Shown here in pieces: positions 8,074 to 17,130 of a stretch of DNA of 64,000 nucleotides. Each line of letters begins with the position of its first letter. Position 1 is the stretch's first letter. The stretch covers positions 1-64,000 of the forward strand of contig JALDYZ010000004.1 in NCBI GenBank assembly GCA_030028905.1, written 5' to 3'. Position numbers and translations under genes: made by a program. Source of the stretch: Ferirhizobium litorale. GTDB taxonomy: Bacteria > Pseudomonadota > Alphaproteobacteria > Rhizobiales > Rhizobiaceae. Under the pieces are notes generated by a model. The model was given only the letters and a program-made list of their open reading frames with translations, did not search any database and was not told the DNA's origin.

Positions 8074-9266
8074 TGGTCGCCCTGTCCTGGTTGAGCTATT
8101 GCGGGACGCACCGCGGCTTGCGCGGTCGTAAGGGGGCTACGCTTTAGATAGCTGAGGATTGCAAACTGCTCTGCGGGGTCCTTGACGGCATTCGATTTCA
8201 TGACGGCGATATAGTCAGGGGTGACATCCCACGCCTCCCAATCGGCCAGTTCCATAGCGACAAACCCGGCCATCGGACTGCGCGCCTTGATGAAGAAGCG
8301 ATAAGCCTCGATCACCCGCCTGCGCGACACCGTCCCTTCCGCCCCGCCATGGACGCTAAGCGCGAGCAACGCCGCCTGGATTTCGGGCAGCGTGCGCTCC
8401 TGGTCAGCGAAGAATGTCTCTTCAATCCAGTCGACGCGGGTCTGACCGCGCAATTCCAGGTCGGCCGCGAGCATGGCCGAAAGGTTCGTCGCATCCCGCG
8501 TTTTCATCGCCTGTTCAATCTGCCGCTCCAGCTCGACCGCGTCATCCGGACCTCCCGCAATGCCCATCAACAACGTGTATGCCGGGTGCCGGGATGCGAG
8601 TTTCGGATCGCTGACCCATCCTCTGATTTGCGCAGCGTCGAGCTCGGCCCTGACAAGCCGCATGATGCCGTACGGTGCACGCATGAACTCTCCATACGCG
8701 ATCTCGGCCACGAGCGGCTCAGGGCTTTCGAGGCGCGGAGCAACCACAGCTATCCGCTCGCGCCACTCAGCCTCCGTCAAATAGGACGTGGTGAGCGTGA
8801 GTTGCGGCCAGACCTTCTTCGGACGTTCCCCGCTACGCTTGGTCTGCGCGAGCTGTCGCAGCCATTCAGCATAGTCCGCTGACATCGATCCGAGGGGCGA
8901 CCACGTCTCGGAAACCTTGTCGCGCAGTAGTAGCAACGGCTTGCTGTCAGGTATCACCGAAGCTTCATCGCCCGCCGTAGGTCCATCGACGGACATCACC
9001 GCTTTCGCGATCCGGGCCGACAGAGATGGCTGCACGATGACGTCGCCAACAGCGCCATCCCCTTTTAGGACCTCGATGACGCGAAACTGGCCGTGAGTGG
9101 GCAAAGGAATGGCCAGTACGGCTTCATCTGCGGCGTCGAGTTTTTGGCCCGGAGTGATCACAAGTCCGGTGAAACAGATCACGCAGGCCCTGGCCCCACT
9201 GGCAAATGTCAGGACCATCACGCAGATGTAGATCAGCAGACGGAACGATGTCTTTTTGGATAGCAT
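8070..9266 (-). CDS. Exported protein of unknown function in the DUF3604 operon
   Basis: This 398-residue protein starts with a signal peptide (LLIYICVMVLTFASGARA) and then CVICFTG. The Cys right after the cleavage region could be a lipoprotein Cys, though the lipobox is imperfect, or the pair could bind metal. A beta-rich first part (to about 160) with FRVIEVLKGDG and KPLLLLRD is followed by a helical second part resembling repeat-type scaffolds. I recognise no named family. It lies 78 bp after the DUF3604 gene and overlaps the isomerase gene by four bases. Confidence 0.8.
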   Translation of the reverse strand: MLSKKTSFRLLIYICVMVLTFASGARACVICFTGLVITPGQKLDAADEAVLAIPLPTHGQFRVIEVLKGDGAVGDVIVQPSLSARIAKAVMSVDGPTAGDEASVIPDSKPLLLLRDKVSETWSPLGSMSADYAEWLRQLAQTKRSGERPKKVWPQLTLTTSYLTEAEWRERIAVVAPRLESPEPLVAEIAYGEFMRAPYGIMRLVRAELDAAQIRGWVSDPKLASRHPAYTLLMGIAGGPDDAVELERQIEQAMKTRDATNLSAMLAADLELRGQTRVDWIEETFFADQERTLPEIQAALLALSVHGGAEGTVSRRRVIEAYRFFIKARSPMAGFVAMELADWEAWDVTPDYIAVMKSNAVKDPAEQFAILSYLKRSPLTTAQAAVRPAIAQPGQGDQ

Positions 9267-9344
9267 TGCTCAATACCAAACGTCGTCGACCGAAAAATCC
9301 TAGCCGCGCCAGCGTTCTATCCACCGGCGCGGTCTTCCGCCGCC

Positions 9345-11588
9345 CTAGAACGGGGACTTGTGCTCCGTCAACGGGTCGAGCATCTGCGGCGTTGGAACGA
9401 CCTCGTAGTTGGCGTAGCCGAACTCGTTGCTACGGGCGGCGTAGTACTTGTCGCCGAGCTTGTAGACGGTGGCCTCATACGGTGCGTTGTTGAGCGTTGT
9501 AACGATCGCACCGTCCTTGATCGCGTAAGCGGTGCCCGATCCGGTCAGACCGCCATGCAACACGTCACCGATTTCGCTCGGTTTAGGTATTGCGCCGTTG
9601 ACGTTGCTGACGAGACGCTGGCCGGACGTTGTCCAGGCGATGTTGAAGATTTCGCCGGTGACATTGTTGCGGACCCAGCTTGACTTGCCGACGACGAGGT
9701 CGGTGAGTGCCGCGTCATCCAACGCCGTGGCGCCTTGCTGCTTCAGATCAGCAACTGTGGTGCCGTTAGTGACGGCGGCCCTCAGTTCCTGCGTCGGCGT
9801 GTACCAGATCGGCGAACTCCATGCCCGCTCCTGGATCGTCGCCGCGACATTGTCAGGCGGCGCAATGCCCAGTTCCTTTGCCTGGATCGTCGTCCAGCGC
9901 GGTGTCGGGATTTCCAGCGTACGGAGATAGTAGAAAGCGTCCAGGCTCGGATCGAATTCGGGATCGGTCCAGGTGCCCTTCAGTTCCACTGAGCCGATCG
10001 TATTCGTGTAGCTGGCGTCTGCTATGTTGACTGTGCTGCCGATCGGCGGAACGATGCCGCTGAAAGGATCAGGCGTACGGTTTCCAGCCCAGGCGACATC
10101 AAACACTTTCTCGAAGCTCTGGCCATGCTTTGACCAGCCCTTGACGATCTGGATTCGGTCAAGGTTTCCGGAGGTCGGGTCCTTTACCGCCCAAACGACA
10201 AATGACGGCGCTTTCGCTTCGCCGAGCGGTGGCAGATCGCCTCCCATCGGCACACCACTCGCATAGGCCGCCTTGATCCAGTCCGGCTGATTGGCGACGT
10301 TGGCCGTATTGGGCCCACCGAAGAACCGGACCTGGATATGCGGCCCGCTGGTCGCGAAGGTTTCCTTCCGCTGCATGGCATCAAAGAGCGAAGCGCGCGT
10401 GTTTTCCTCGGCCCAGACTCCTGTCAGACCTGCCGGGTTCTCGAGCCTGACGTCGAGGCCTGCGAAGACGTAGCCGGACATGCGCTGTTTGATATCGCCA
10501 TCATTGCGCGCATGGCCACCGTAGAAGTTATCCTGGCGGTAGGGCACGCCCGTGTTATGCGAATCCGATCCCCCGACAAAACCTGTCTTGTAGGGATTGT
10601 AACCGCGCGCCTCCATCATAGAGAGGCCATCTTTAAGCGCCTGACGGATGTAGCTCCCTGGGACTGTCGGGAAACGGCCCGCGGGATCGCCCAGCAGATA
10701 GGTCAGGATTTCGAAGTTGGCGAACTCGTCATTGGGAGAAAGCGTCGGATGCGTCTCCGAAGCGCCCTTGATCTGCTTGATCTCGCTCAGTCGCTCGTTG
10801 CGATCACGCGATGCGGCCCAAGCGGCGTCGATGGGACGGCCTTTCTCATTAACATCTGTGGGAAACATATGGCCGTCGGACAGATTGGCATTGTGCGAGA
10901 TCGCGAGAAGCTCGTTGCCGGCCTTCCGCTGGCCGTCCATCCAGTTCCACAGGTCCGACGGATCGCTTGAATCAATCGAACTGTAGGGAGCTTCCGGTAC
11001 CTTGGCGCAGTCGCGGAAGAACACATTGCGGTGCATGTTGCGGTTGTTCGGTGTCGAAGTCCACTCATAGGAGCAGAAAGCCGTGAACTTTCCAGGCTCG
11101 TTCGCCTCGTTGGCGATGTCGATGTTCTGCTTCCAGACAGAGCCGGCGACCTGAGGCGAGATCAGTTCTTCGATCGGCTTCTTGTCGATGATTGTGCCTC
11201 CGAGCCAAAGGTAGATTCGTGTTATATCTGCCGGATCGCGCACAATCAGCTTCTGGGCTATCGGAAGCTTGCTGATCGCCGAACCCGGCGTGTTGGCAAG
11301 AGCGACGGTCCCTACATACTCGGAGTGGTCTGTGACGCCCATCCAGTCGAGCGGCGTCTCGATCTTGATGTCGTATCCGAGCGGATGCTTGATCGTCTCC
11401 CCCTTGGCATAACGGTAAGCGTCGGCCGGAGTGCTCTTGGTGTTGCCGAAGATGAACGCGTCGAACGACCATCCGGTGTGGACATGCGTTTCACCGAAAT
11501 ATGCATTTCGCTCTTGGGCAGCCGCCGAAACGGCGACCAGCATCATGGCTGAAGAGAACAGCAAGGCTTTTCTGCTTATCCGACGCAT
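9345..11588 (-). CDS. DUF3604 family exported, PHP-like putative metal-dependent hydrolase
   Basis: This 747-residue protein has a clear signal peptide (residues 1-24, ending SAAAQ). Right after it is GETHVHTGWS with His35 and His37, then TDHSEYVG (Asp87-His88), AISHNANLSDG and GGSDSHNTGVPYR. These motifs follow the metal-ligand order of PHP-superfamily phosphoesterases, so a periplasmic metal-dependent hydrolase is likely; the substrate is unknown. The ATG at 11588 precedes the signal peptide; the longer open frame upstream has no signal sequence and no sense. AGAAGG lies 10-15 bases before the start. It is the first gene of the six-gene operon. Confidence 0.88.
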   Translation of the reverse strand: MRRISRKALLFSSAMMLVAVSAAAQERNAYFGETHVHTGWSFDAFIFGNTKSTPADAYRYAKGETIKHPLGYDIKIETPLDWMGVTDHSEYVGTVALANTPGSAISKLPIAQKLIVRDPADITRIYLWLGGTIIDKKPIEELISPQVAGSVWKQNIDIANEANEPGKFTAFCSYEWTSTPNNRNMHRNVFFRDCAKVPEAPYSSIDSSDPSDLWNWMDGQRKAGNELLAISHNANLSDGHMFPTDVNEKGRPIDAAWAASRDRNERLSEIKQIKGASETHPTLSPNDEFANFEILTYLLGDPAGRFPTVPGSYIRQALKDGLSMMEARGYNPYKTGFVGGSDSHNTGVPYRQDNFYGGHARNDGDIKQRMSGYVFAGLDVRLENPAGLTGVWAEENTRASLFDAMQRKETFATSGPHIQVRFFGGPNTANVANQPDWIKAAYASGVPMGGDLPPLGEAKAPSFVVWAVKDPTSGNLDRIQIVKGWSKHGQSFEKVFDVAWAGNRTPDPFSGIVPPIGSTVNIADASYTNTIGSVELKGTWTDPEFDPSLDAFYYLRTLEIPTPRWTTIQAKELGIAPPDNVAATIQERAWSSPIWYTPTQELRAAVTNGTTVADLKQQGATALDDAALTDLVVGKSSWVRNNVTGEIFNIAWTTSGQRLVSNVNGAIPKPSEIGDVLHGGLTGSGTAYAIKDGAIVTTLNNAPYEATVYKLGDKYYAARSNEFGYANYEVVPTPQMLDPLTEHKSPF

Positions 11589-11934
11589 TATCAAGTATCC
11601 TTCTCTCAAGACGACGCAGGAGTGAATTGGCAATGCAAGTATATGGATATGCTGGATAGTTGCGGTTGTCGCAGATTTGGGGAACGTCCGCAAGTTACAT
11701 TCAGTCGTCGGGCCACTTTGCGGGCGCGATTGCTCCCAAGCCGACCGTCGACATTCAGGAACTCGATCCGATATTCCAAATGACCGAAACGCGGGCGCAA
11801 AGCCGACAATGGGGTACAAAGCCCATAGGTCCCACACCACAACGAGTTGAATGGAATCGAACAAAAAATTGCCGGTTTCAGCCGCCGTTTCGGCTAAGAA
11901 CCTCTGCGTGATTAGCTTTTCACGCTCACGCTTC
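11589..11934. other. Leader region of the DUF3604 operon, no gene seen
   Basis: About 345 bases between the DUF3604 start and the LysR fragment contain no credible gene. The promoter of the minus-strand DUF3604 operon must lie here, but I could not identify convincing -35/-10 boxes. Confidence 0.4.
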
Positions 11935-12168
11935 TCAGCTCCAGCAAGGTGGGGTCCCAACGTGATCTTTCAGCGCTTGCATGAATGCCTTGACTTTCGC
12001 AGGTGGCGACGCGAGGGCACGCAGGAGATAGATTCCCGAAGGCCGCTCATTCCAACTCTCCCGCGATATCGACAGGCGTACAAGATCACCCGCCTTTACT
12101 GAAGGTCCCGATACCCAGCTTGGGAGGAAGGCAACGCCCATCCCGGCCAGCGCAGCCCGTTCAGCGCT
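11935..12168 (-). pseudogene. LysR-family regulator, C-terminal fragment
   Basis: The frame encodes the end of a LysR effector domain: AALAGMGVAFLPSWVSG, VKAGDLVRL, PSGIYLLRA and PPAKVKAFMQALKDH. All match the last 70 or so residues of LysR proteins. The helix-turn-helix and the first effector subdomain are absent, and a TGA precedes the fragment in frame. It is therefore a remnant, possibly of a regulator that once controlled the neighbouring DUF3604 operon (inference). Confidence 0.75.
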
Positions 12169-12456
12169 TCAAGATCGCGGGCAGAGAAGAGAGCGATGAT
12201 CCGGCGGTTCAGTGACCAGGTGCTGCCGATGATGGGCAAGGAACTTCAGCCCGTCGTTGGAGCGCTCTATTCGCTCTCGGCTGCCTCGGATGCCCATCGT
12301 CGAATGGAAGCCGGCGGTGTGTTCGGCAAAATCGTTCTTGGCGATTTTCATCTGTAATGCCGGAAGAAAGATTCCCGCTCTTGAACGGGATCGGAGTGAC
12401 GGACCTACTCTCAGATATCGGCGCCAATGCCGGCATCATCTTCTGGACCGACATCT

Positions 12457-12627
12457 TCATTCGAGATCGCAGCCACGCAGCTTGCTGTCGATTGCGAGAT
12501 CAAACAACGCGCGATCTCTGATGCGTCCTTCCCTATCAAGCAAAAAGCGGATCGCCCAGATCTGGCGCTGTTTCAGCGGCTTCTTGACACCGACCTTTCG
12601 CCCGGCGTTCCAAGCCCAAGGTCTCTA
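12457..12627 (-). pseudogene. Tyrosine recombinase/integrase, N-terminal fragment
   Basis: Read on the minus strand, about 55 codons encode a segment with WNAGRKVGVKKPLKQRQIW, IRFLLDREGRIRDRALF and LAIDSKLRGCDL. This is the N-terminal core-binding part of a tyrosine recombinase type common in Rhizobiales and Proteobacteria plasmids (family recalled from memory). It ends in a TGA just after the point where the catalytic domain should begin, and no start codon is present. It marks a past integration or rearrangement at this site. Confidence 0.72.
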
Positions 12628-12699
12628 ACTGACCCCGAAGCAGACCTTCACGCGTGACAACGAGGCAATTTATGCAGTCGCAGCCGCTGGAGCCATCGG

Positions 12700-13186
12700 T
12701 CAGAAGGGCTCGCGATCGTAGTAGTCGACCGTGTTCTCTACGCGGAACATCTTGTGCACGCCGCTTTCGCCGCGCTGGCCCGTGACGATCAGAATCTTCT
12801 GCGAATCCGGATACTCGCAGGTGTCAACTTCCGACAACGTCGAGAGCGCAAGGTAGCGCATCGTCGTCTTGCCGGTGTTGATGATCTGATGAGCGACCTC
12901 TGGCCCCCCGGGTGGGCACGCGATGACATCGTGTTTGCGGATTGGATAGCGCTTCTCGCCGAAACGCAATTCGCCTTCGCCCTCGATGACTAGGAACATC
13001 TCCTCTTCGCCATAATGGCAGTGGTAGGGACACTGAACCTTGCCGGGGGGGAAGAACCGTGAGATTATAGCCGAGCTTTTTGGCTCCGATGTGGTCGCTG
13101 ATCTGACCTCGGCTTGACGTATACAGACCGTTTTCCTCAACGTCGTCGAACTCGACCTCTTCGAGGTTCATGATCGGCTTCACCAT
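12700..13186 (-). pseudogene. Cupin-domain protein, frameshifted in a C7 homopolymer
   Basis: An N-terminal piece starting at an ATG at 13186 (MVKPIMNLEEVEFDDVEENG ... YNLTVLPP) and a C-terminal piece (GKVQCPYHCHYGEEEMF ... VENTVDYYDREPF) are in different frames. They join smoothly if one base is removed from the run of seven C (minus strand) at 13045-13051. The joined product, about 161 residues, is a single cupin with metal ligands in HCHYGEEE and a second motif GGPEVAHQIINTG. Either the gene is disrupted, the run is a slippage site, or the base is a sequencing error. The function of this cupin group is unknown. Confidence 0.82.
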
Positions 13187-13583
13187 GCTCCATCCTCGTC
13201 GTGCTAGCTACGCATGTCGACCAAAGGCCAACAGTGTAAATGGTACGCACCTGGATCGAAGGCAACAACACTATCTTCCGTCGCTTCGCGAACCCATCAA
13301 GTTCTCTTTCGCCCGGGACAGCAAAGCATTTAAAACGTGAAGGAATTTGTCTATCACCTCGATAGGCTGGTGTCGATTTCTTGACCTAACCGTAGTGAGC
13401 GGGAGCCTTCCGCTCCGCGGCAACCATGCCCTCATGACGATACCGCTATACTCGAAGTTGTGCGCAGCAGCCCCGAGCATCGAGTTTCGTGAAGCTCGAC
13501 ATGTCAGCCGACATCGAGGTTGATTGCCGTTGGCGCGCTCCTGCCCGACCTTCATAACCATTTGGCCCCTGACTGCGAAGCTG
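13187..13583. other. Intergenic stretch with no gene seen
   Basis: About 395 bases between the cupin gene start and the end of the next minus-strand gene. Short frames exist but show no ribosome site or protein motif. It probably holds the cupin promoter and the 3' region of the gene at 13584-14963. Confidence 0.4.
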
Positions 13584-14963
13584 TCAGGCCATCTCGATGT
13601 GAGAGTTCTTCGCCCCTTGCGCGATCAACGGCGAGGGGGACTTCCATTGCAGGTGGGAAGCGTTAAGTCGGCGCGCCACGATATCGTGGTTGAGCCACTG
13701 GATGGGACCGGAGGGTTCCGAAGACGCGCCAAAAATGAGTTGCCCCGTCGCCTCCACCACGAGAGCACTGAGGAGGTCGCTGATCATCAACTTGCTGTCT
13801 CGATGCATCTGTGTGATCTCGTTGGACGTGCCGATGGTCAGATCGGACTGCGCTTGGCTGTTCGCCATGGGCCACGCCGAGAAGTCGTAGAACGGACGCA
13901 TGACCTCGTTGGCCTGCATATCGGTAATTTTTTGGAACACATCCTTCATCGTGAAGCCGTCTGCCAAAAGCTCTTGGCATGCCTGCCACTGGTCCTCTGC
14001 CCATTGGCCGCCGTTCTCTTTCTTCAAGGCAAGCAGCAGCGGTATTAGGGGAAGCTCGATACCAGTGAATACGTCGGACGAATTGGTCCGGATTTCGGGA
14101 CAATTGTAGACGGTTGCCTTGACACCCGCTGCCCAGGCTTCCTCCGCGATGCATTCGAGCCGCATCTTGGCGTAGCCTTGAGTGTAGTTGGTGTAGGTCT
14201 GCCAGCGATAGCTCCCGTCAATCAGGACTGCGGTTCCATGGTAGCCGTAGGCCGTATACCGGGCCTGACCACCCGACGCCTCCACGCGCTCACGGATCGC
14301 TGCGCTGAAGTCGATAAGGTGTTGAAAGGTGATTGCGGAGACTTCGTCGAAGTTCTGGAGGACGAGTTTTCCCATGTCGCTTTCGAGCAGGGCTTGCGAC
14401 GACATGTGGCGGGGACCACGTCCCTTGTAGATTCGGTTGGCGACGACCAGGAAAACCTTGGCCTTCGGGATTCCGCCGGCCATTGTATGGGCGAAGAAGA
14501 CATTGCGGCCGTCGGCAATCATTCCGTCGAGAACAGCCATGACCTGCGAAAGCGAATTCCTGAACCGTGCGGTGGCGATGTCCCGGCACTGTTTGATGTA
14601 GTCCCAGTCGAGCGTGTCAAGTTCCCAGCTCTCCAGCGTCATGGCTGCGAGGAGATCCGTCGGAGTGGGGCCTCCTGCCGGAGCGTCGAGATCGAAGCCA
14701 GCCATAAGAGGTATGTTGATAATTCTGCCGCCCAATCGCGCCTCGGCGGCAGAGAGTTCCTCGGCGTCCAGAGGCCGCAGTGCGTTGTTCTCGTCGCGCC
14801 GCCCGACCGTGATCCCAACGATGTCCATTCCGGCCTTGCGGGCTTCATCAAGCAAGCCAGTCGCGTAGCCACGACCGAATAGTTCGCCGAAGAGGACGAA
14901 AACATCACCTTTGCGAAAGACCTTGTTTTCGGCAAGGCGATTCAATGCGACGGGGTTTTCCAT
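13584..14963 (-). CDS. Conserved 459-residue protein, possible FabMG-type enoyl-ACP reductase-like family
   Basis: The N-terminus (DVFVLFGELFGRGYATGLL) looks like a nucleotide-binding Rossmann start with a glycine-rich turn. It is followed by GMDIVGITVGRRDENN, NVFFAHTMAGGIPKAKVFL, and Tyr-rich segments (YTAYGYHGTAVLIDGSYRW). From memory this resembles a family annotated as enoyl-ACP reductase FabMG-like, but I cannot confirm this. No signal peptide or membrane segment is seen. It stands alone, flanked by empty stretches of about 400 and 315 bases, inside the scarred accessory zone. Treat the function as unproven. Confidence 0.6.
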   Translation of the reverse strand: MENPVALNRLAENKVFRKGDVFVLFGELFGRGYATGLLDEARKAGMDIVGITVGRRDENNALRPLDAEELSAAEARLGGRIINIPLMAGFDLDAPAGGPTPTDLLAAMTLESWELDTLDWDYIKQCRDIATARFRNSLSQVMAVLDGMIADGRNVFFAHTMAGGIPKAKVFLVVANRIYKGRGPRHMSSQALLESDMGKLVLQNFDEVSAITFQHLIDFSAAIRERVEASGGQARYTAYGYHGTAVLIDGSYRWQTYTNYTQGYAKMRLECIAEEAWAAGVKATVYNCPEIRTNSSDVFTGIELPLIPLLLALKKENGGQWAEDQWQACQELLADGFTMKDVFQKITDMQANEVMRPFYDFSAWPMANSQAQSDLTIGTSNEITQMHRDSKLMISDLLSALVVEATGQLIFGASSEPSGPIQWLNHDIVARRLNASHLQWKSPSPLIAQGAKNSHIEMA

Positions 14964-15280
14964 ACTGTCAGGCCTTTGATCGGTTAGTCGTCGAGCGTTG
15001 GCTCAGACGGGCTTCGATAGTCACATGACCGCACTGGCCCATAATGGGAAGTCATTTTAAGTGACCGTTCATTTCAAACCGTGAAGTCCCCCGAGGACTT
15101 CTCGCTATCTGAACGGAAAAAAGCAGGTAAATGCCGAGGCCATTGGAGGACGGCGTGCAGAGACCGAAATCGAGTTCGCTGGACCCGATTTGGGGCCGCA
15201 GCAGGCTCATGGATCGGAAACTTAGCTGATAGACGAAGTTTCCTCTTGCACGCCGCCTGTTTGTCTGAATAGTTAGCGAC
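14964..15280. other. Divergent promoter region, no gene seen
   Basis: About 315 bases between two divergently transcribed genes. On the minus strand a short stretch around 15120-15260 reads like protein but has no start and no known motif, so it may be a decayed gene. Promoters for both flanking units must lie here. Confidence 0.4.
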
Positions 15281-15622
15281 ATGACTAAGCATGATCCCGA
15301 TCTCTCGCTATTGTTCCATGCGCTGGCGGACCCGACGCGGCGGTCGATCCTAACCCGTCTGGCTGGAGGACCAGCGAGGGTGACGGATCTCGCCGGTCCG
15401 ACTGGACTGCGTCTACCGACGGTTATGCGACACCTCTCCGTGCTGGAAGAGGCCGGTTTGATTGCGTCGTCGAAGGACGGGCGGATACGCACCTGCGCCA
15501 TCCGGCCCGAGGCCATGGAACCGGCGCGTGCCTGGATCGATGAACAGCGCGCCATCTGGGAAGCGCGTCTGGATCGTCTGGATGCATTTGTGATCAGTAT
15601 GATGAAGGAGCGCGAAGAATGA
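15281..15622 (+). CDS. ArsR-family transcriptional regulator (SdpR-like)
   Basis: This 113-residue winged-helix protein has the typical ArsR core: LFHALADPTRRSILTRLAGG, then VTDLAGPTGLRLPTVMRHL as the recognition region, and HLSVLEEAGLIASSKDGR as the wing. No metal-binding Cys motif is present. It belongs to the non-metal ArsR group that usually pairs with an AHSA1/SRPBCC gene, as here: its stop overlaps the next start (ATGA). It probably represses this two-gene operon in response to an unknown ligand. Confidence 0.92.
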   Translation: MTKHDPDLSLLFHALADPTRRSILTRLAGGPARVTDLAGPTGLRLPTVMRHLSVLEEAGLIASSKDGRIRTCAIRPEAMEPARAWIDEQRAIWEARLDRLDAFVISMMKEREE

Positions 15623-16545
15623 CACTGACCCAAAAACCGAGCAGCACCGCTGTGGCGCCGATAGGCGATAGTGGCGGCCGTTTTGCGACGCTGACCTTCG
15701 AGCGAAACGTTGCCGTGCCGGTGTCGGTGCTGTGGCAGGCCTGGACTGCCCCGGCCGCGCGAGCGGTCTGGGCTGCCCCCACACCGGCGGTCAAGGTGGA
15801 GTTCGTGGAGGCCGATACCAGCATCGGCGGGCGTGAAGTTTCGCTGTGCAAGGTGGAAGGTCAGTCCGATATTCGTTGCGAGTGCGGCTGGCTGGAATTG
15901 CAGCCCGCACTGCGTAGCGTGAACTATGAAGTGATCTCTTCCGATGGCGCGACCCAGTCGGCGGCATTGATCACTGCCGACCTGGCCGACATGGGCGAAC
16001 AAAGCAGGCTGGTGGTGACGGTGCAGCTTTCCTCGCTGGCCGGCGATATGGAAGGCGGCTACCGACAGGGTTTCGGAGCGGGACTGGACAATCTCGCCAA
16101 CGTGGCCGAGCGCACCATGGTGTTGCAGAAAGTGATACAGGCCCCTCGGGCGGCGGTCTGGAACGCGTGGATGAACCCACAGACCTTGCCGCTATGGTGG
16201 GGGCCGGAGGGGTTCTCCTGTCGCACAAAGAGGATCGACCTGCGTCAGGGCGGCGAATGGGTGTTCGATATGATCGGGCCCGACGGCACGGTGTTCCCGA
16301 ACCACCATCGCTATGGCGAGGTCAGGCCGCAAGAGCGGATCGGCTATACGCTTCTATGGGGCGAAAACGGACCGAAACATGCCGATGCATGGGCCTCGTT
16401 CGAGGATCAGGACGGGTTCACGAAAGTGACCTTGGGGATGGTCTTCAGCACGGCGGCCGAGTTCCAGGACGCCAAAGGCTTCGGCGCCGTGGAACTGGGC
16501 CTGCAGACGCTGGGCAAGCTGGACCGTTTCGTCACAGCGAAATGA
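15619..16545 (+). CDS. Tandem SRPBCC/AHSA1-domain protein
   Basis: This 308-residue protein has two successive SRPBCC (START-like) domains. The first is at about 20-145 (FERNVAVPVSVLWQAWTAP) and the second at about 165-305 (VLQKVIQAPRAAVWNAW, then LPLWWGPEGFSC and GEVRPQERIGYTLLWG). Such domains bind hydrophobic ligands in a deep pocket; AHSA1 members are often co-transcribed with an ArsR regulator. The start overlaps the arsR-like stop by four bases. Two domains in one chain is about twice the usual length. The ligand is unknown. Confidence 0.9.
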   Translation: MTLTQKPSSTAVAPIGDSGGRFATLTFERNVAVPVSVLWQAWTAPAARAVWAAPTPAVKVEFVEADTSIGGREVSLCKVEGQSDIRCECGWLELQPALRSVNYEVISSDGATQSAALITADLADMGEQSRLVVTVQLSSLAGDMEGGYRQGFGAGLDNLANVAERTMVLQKVIQAPRAAVWNAWMNPQTLPLWWGPEGFSCRTKRIDLRQGGEWVFDMIGPDGTVFPNHHRYGEVRPQERIGYTLLWGENGPKHADAWASFEDQDGFTKVTLGMVFSTAAEFQDAKGFGAVELGLQTLGKLDRFVTAK

Positions 16546-16599
16546 AGGACCCGATCCCAGGCGATCCCGCGTCAGCGGTCTATCGGCCCGTCGCCTGGA

Positions 16600-17130
16600 T
16601 CACGCTGGAACATAGGTGAGCCTGATCACGTCTCCGCCGATGCGCTCGCTACCCACGAGCCGCAGCGGAGGTCGCGGTCCGGCGAAGAACGCCTTGCCGC
16701 TGCCGAGCACGACGGGATGGATGTACAAGCGATATTCGTCGACGAGGCCGGCGTCCGCCAGACTTGCCGCCAGTTCCGGGCCGGACACTTCAATTTCCCC
16801 ATCCAGCCGGGCCTTCAATCCCAATATCGCCGCCTCGATGTCATCCTCGACCAGGGTGGCGTTCGGCCCGACCCACTTCAACGTGCGCGACACGACCCAT
16901 TTCGGCTGGCTTCGCCATGCCGCCGCATAGTCGCGTTCCGCTTCGCTCCATTCAGAATGATCCTCGTCCCAGTAACGCATCACCTCATACATGCGCCGAC
17001 CGTAGACGGTGCCGGCCAGACCGCGCACGTCGTCGATGAAATGACGAAAGAGCACGGGGTCTGGCGCGAACGCCATATGGTCGACATAGCCGTCGAGAGA
17101 CGCGTTCAATGCAAAGACAAGTCTCGCCAT
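16600..17130 (-). CDS. Dihydrofolate reductase-like (RibD C-terminal domain) protein
   Basis: This 176-residue protein has the RibD-C/DHFR-like fold: LVFALNASLDGYVDH at the N-terminus, GTVYGRRMYEVM, KWVVSRTL, and a C-terminal EYRLYIHPVVLGSGKAFF. These stand-alone proteins are annotated as dihydrofolate reductase family, but their true substrates are mostly unknown. The ATG at 17130 has GAAGGAG about 8 bases upstream and gives the expected length; the longer frame upstream is not needed. It converges with the AHSA1 gene, 54 bp away. Confidence 0.88.
   Translation of the reverse strand: MARLVFALNASLDGYVDHMAFAPDPVLFRHFIDDVRGLAGTVYGRRMYEVMRYWDEDHSEWSEAERDYAAAWRSQPKWVVSRTLKWVGPNATLVEDDIEAAILGLKARLDGEIEVSGPELAASLADAGLVDEYRLYIHPVVLGSGKAFFAGPRPPLRLVGSERIGGDVIRLTYVPA

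Noticed and set aside
12361-12500. A plus-strand 46-codon frame starting at 12358 that looks protein-like
   Set aside because: It runs antisense to the integrase fragment for part of its length, ends soon after and has no ribosome site, so it is not supported as a gene.
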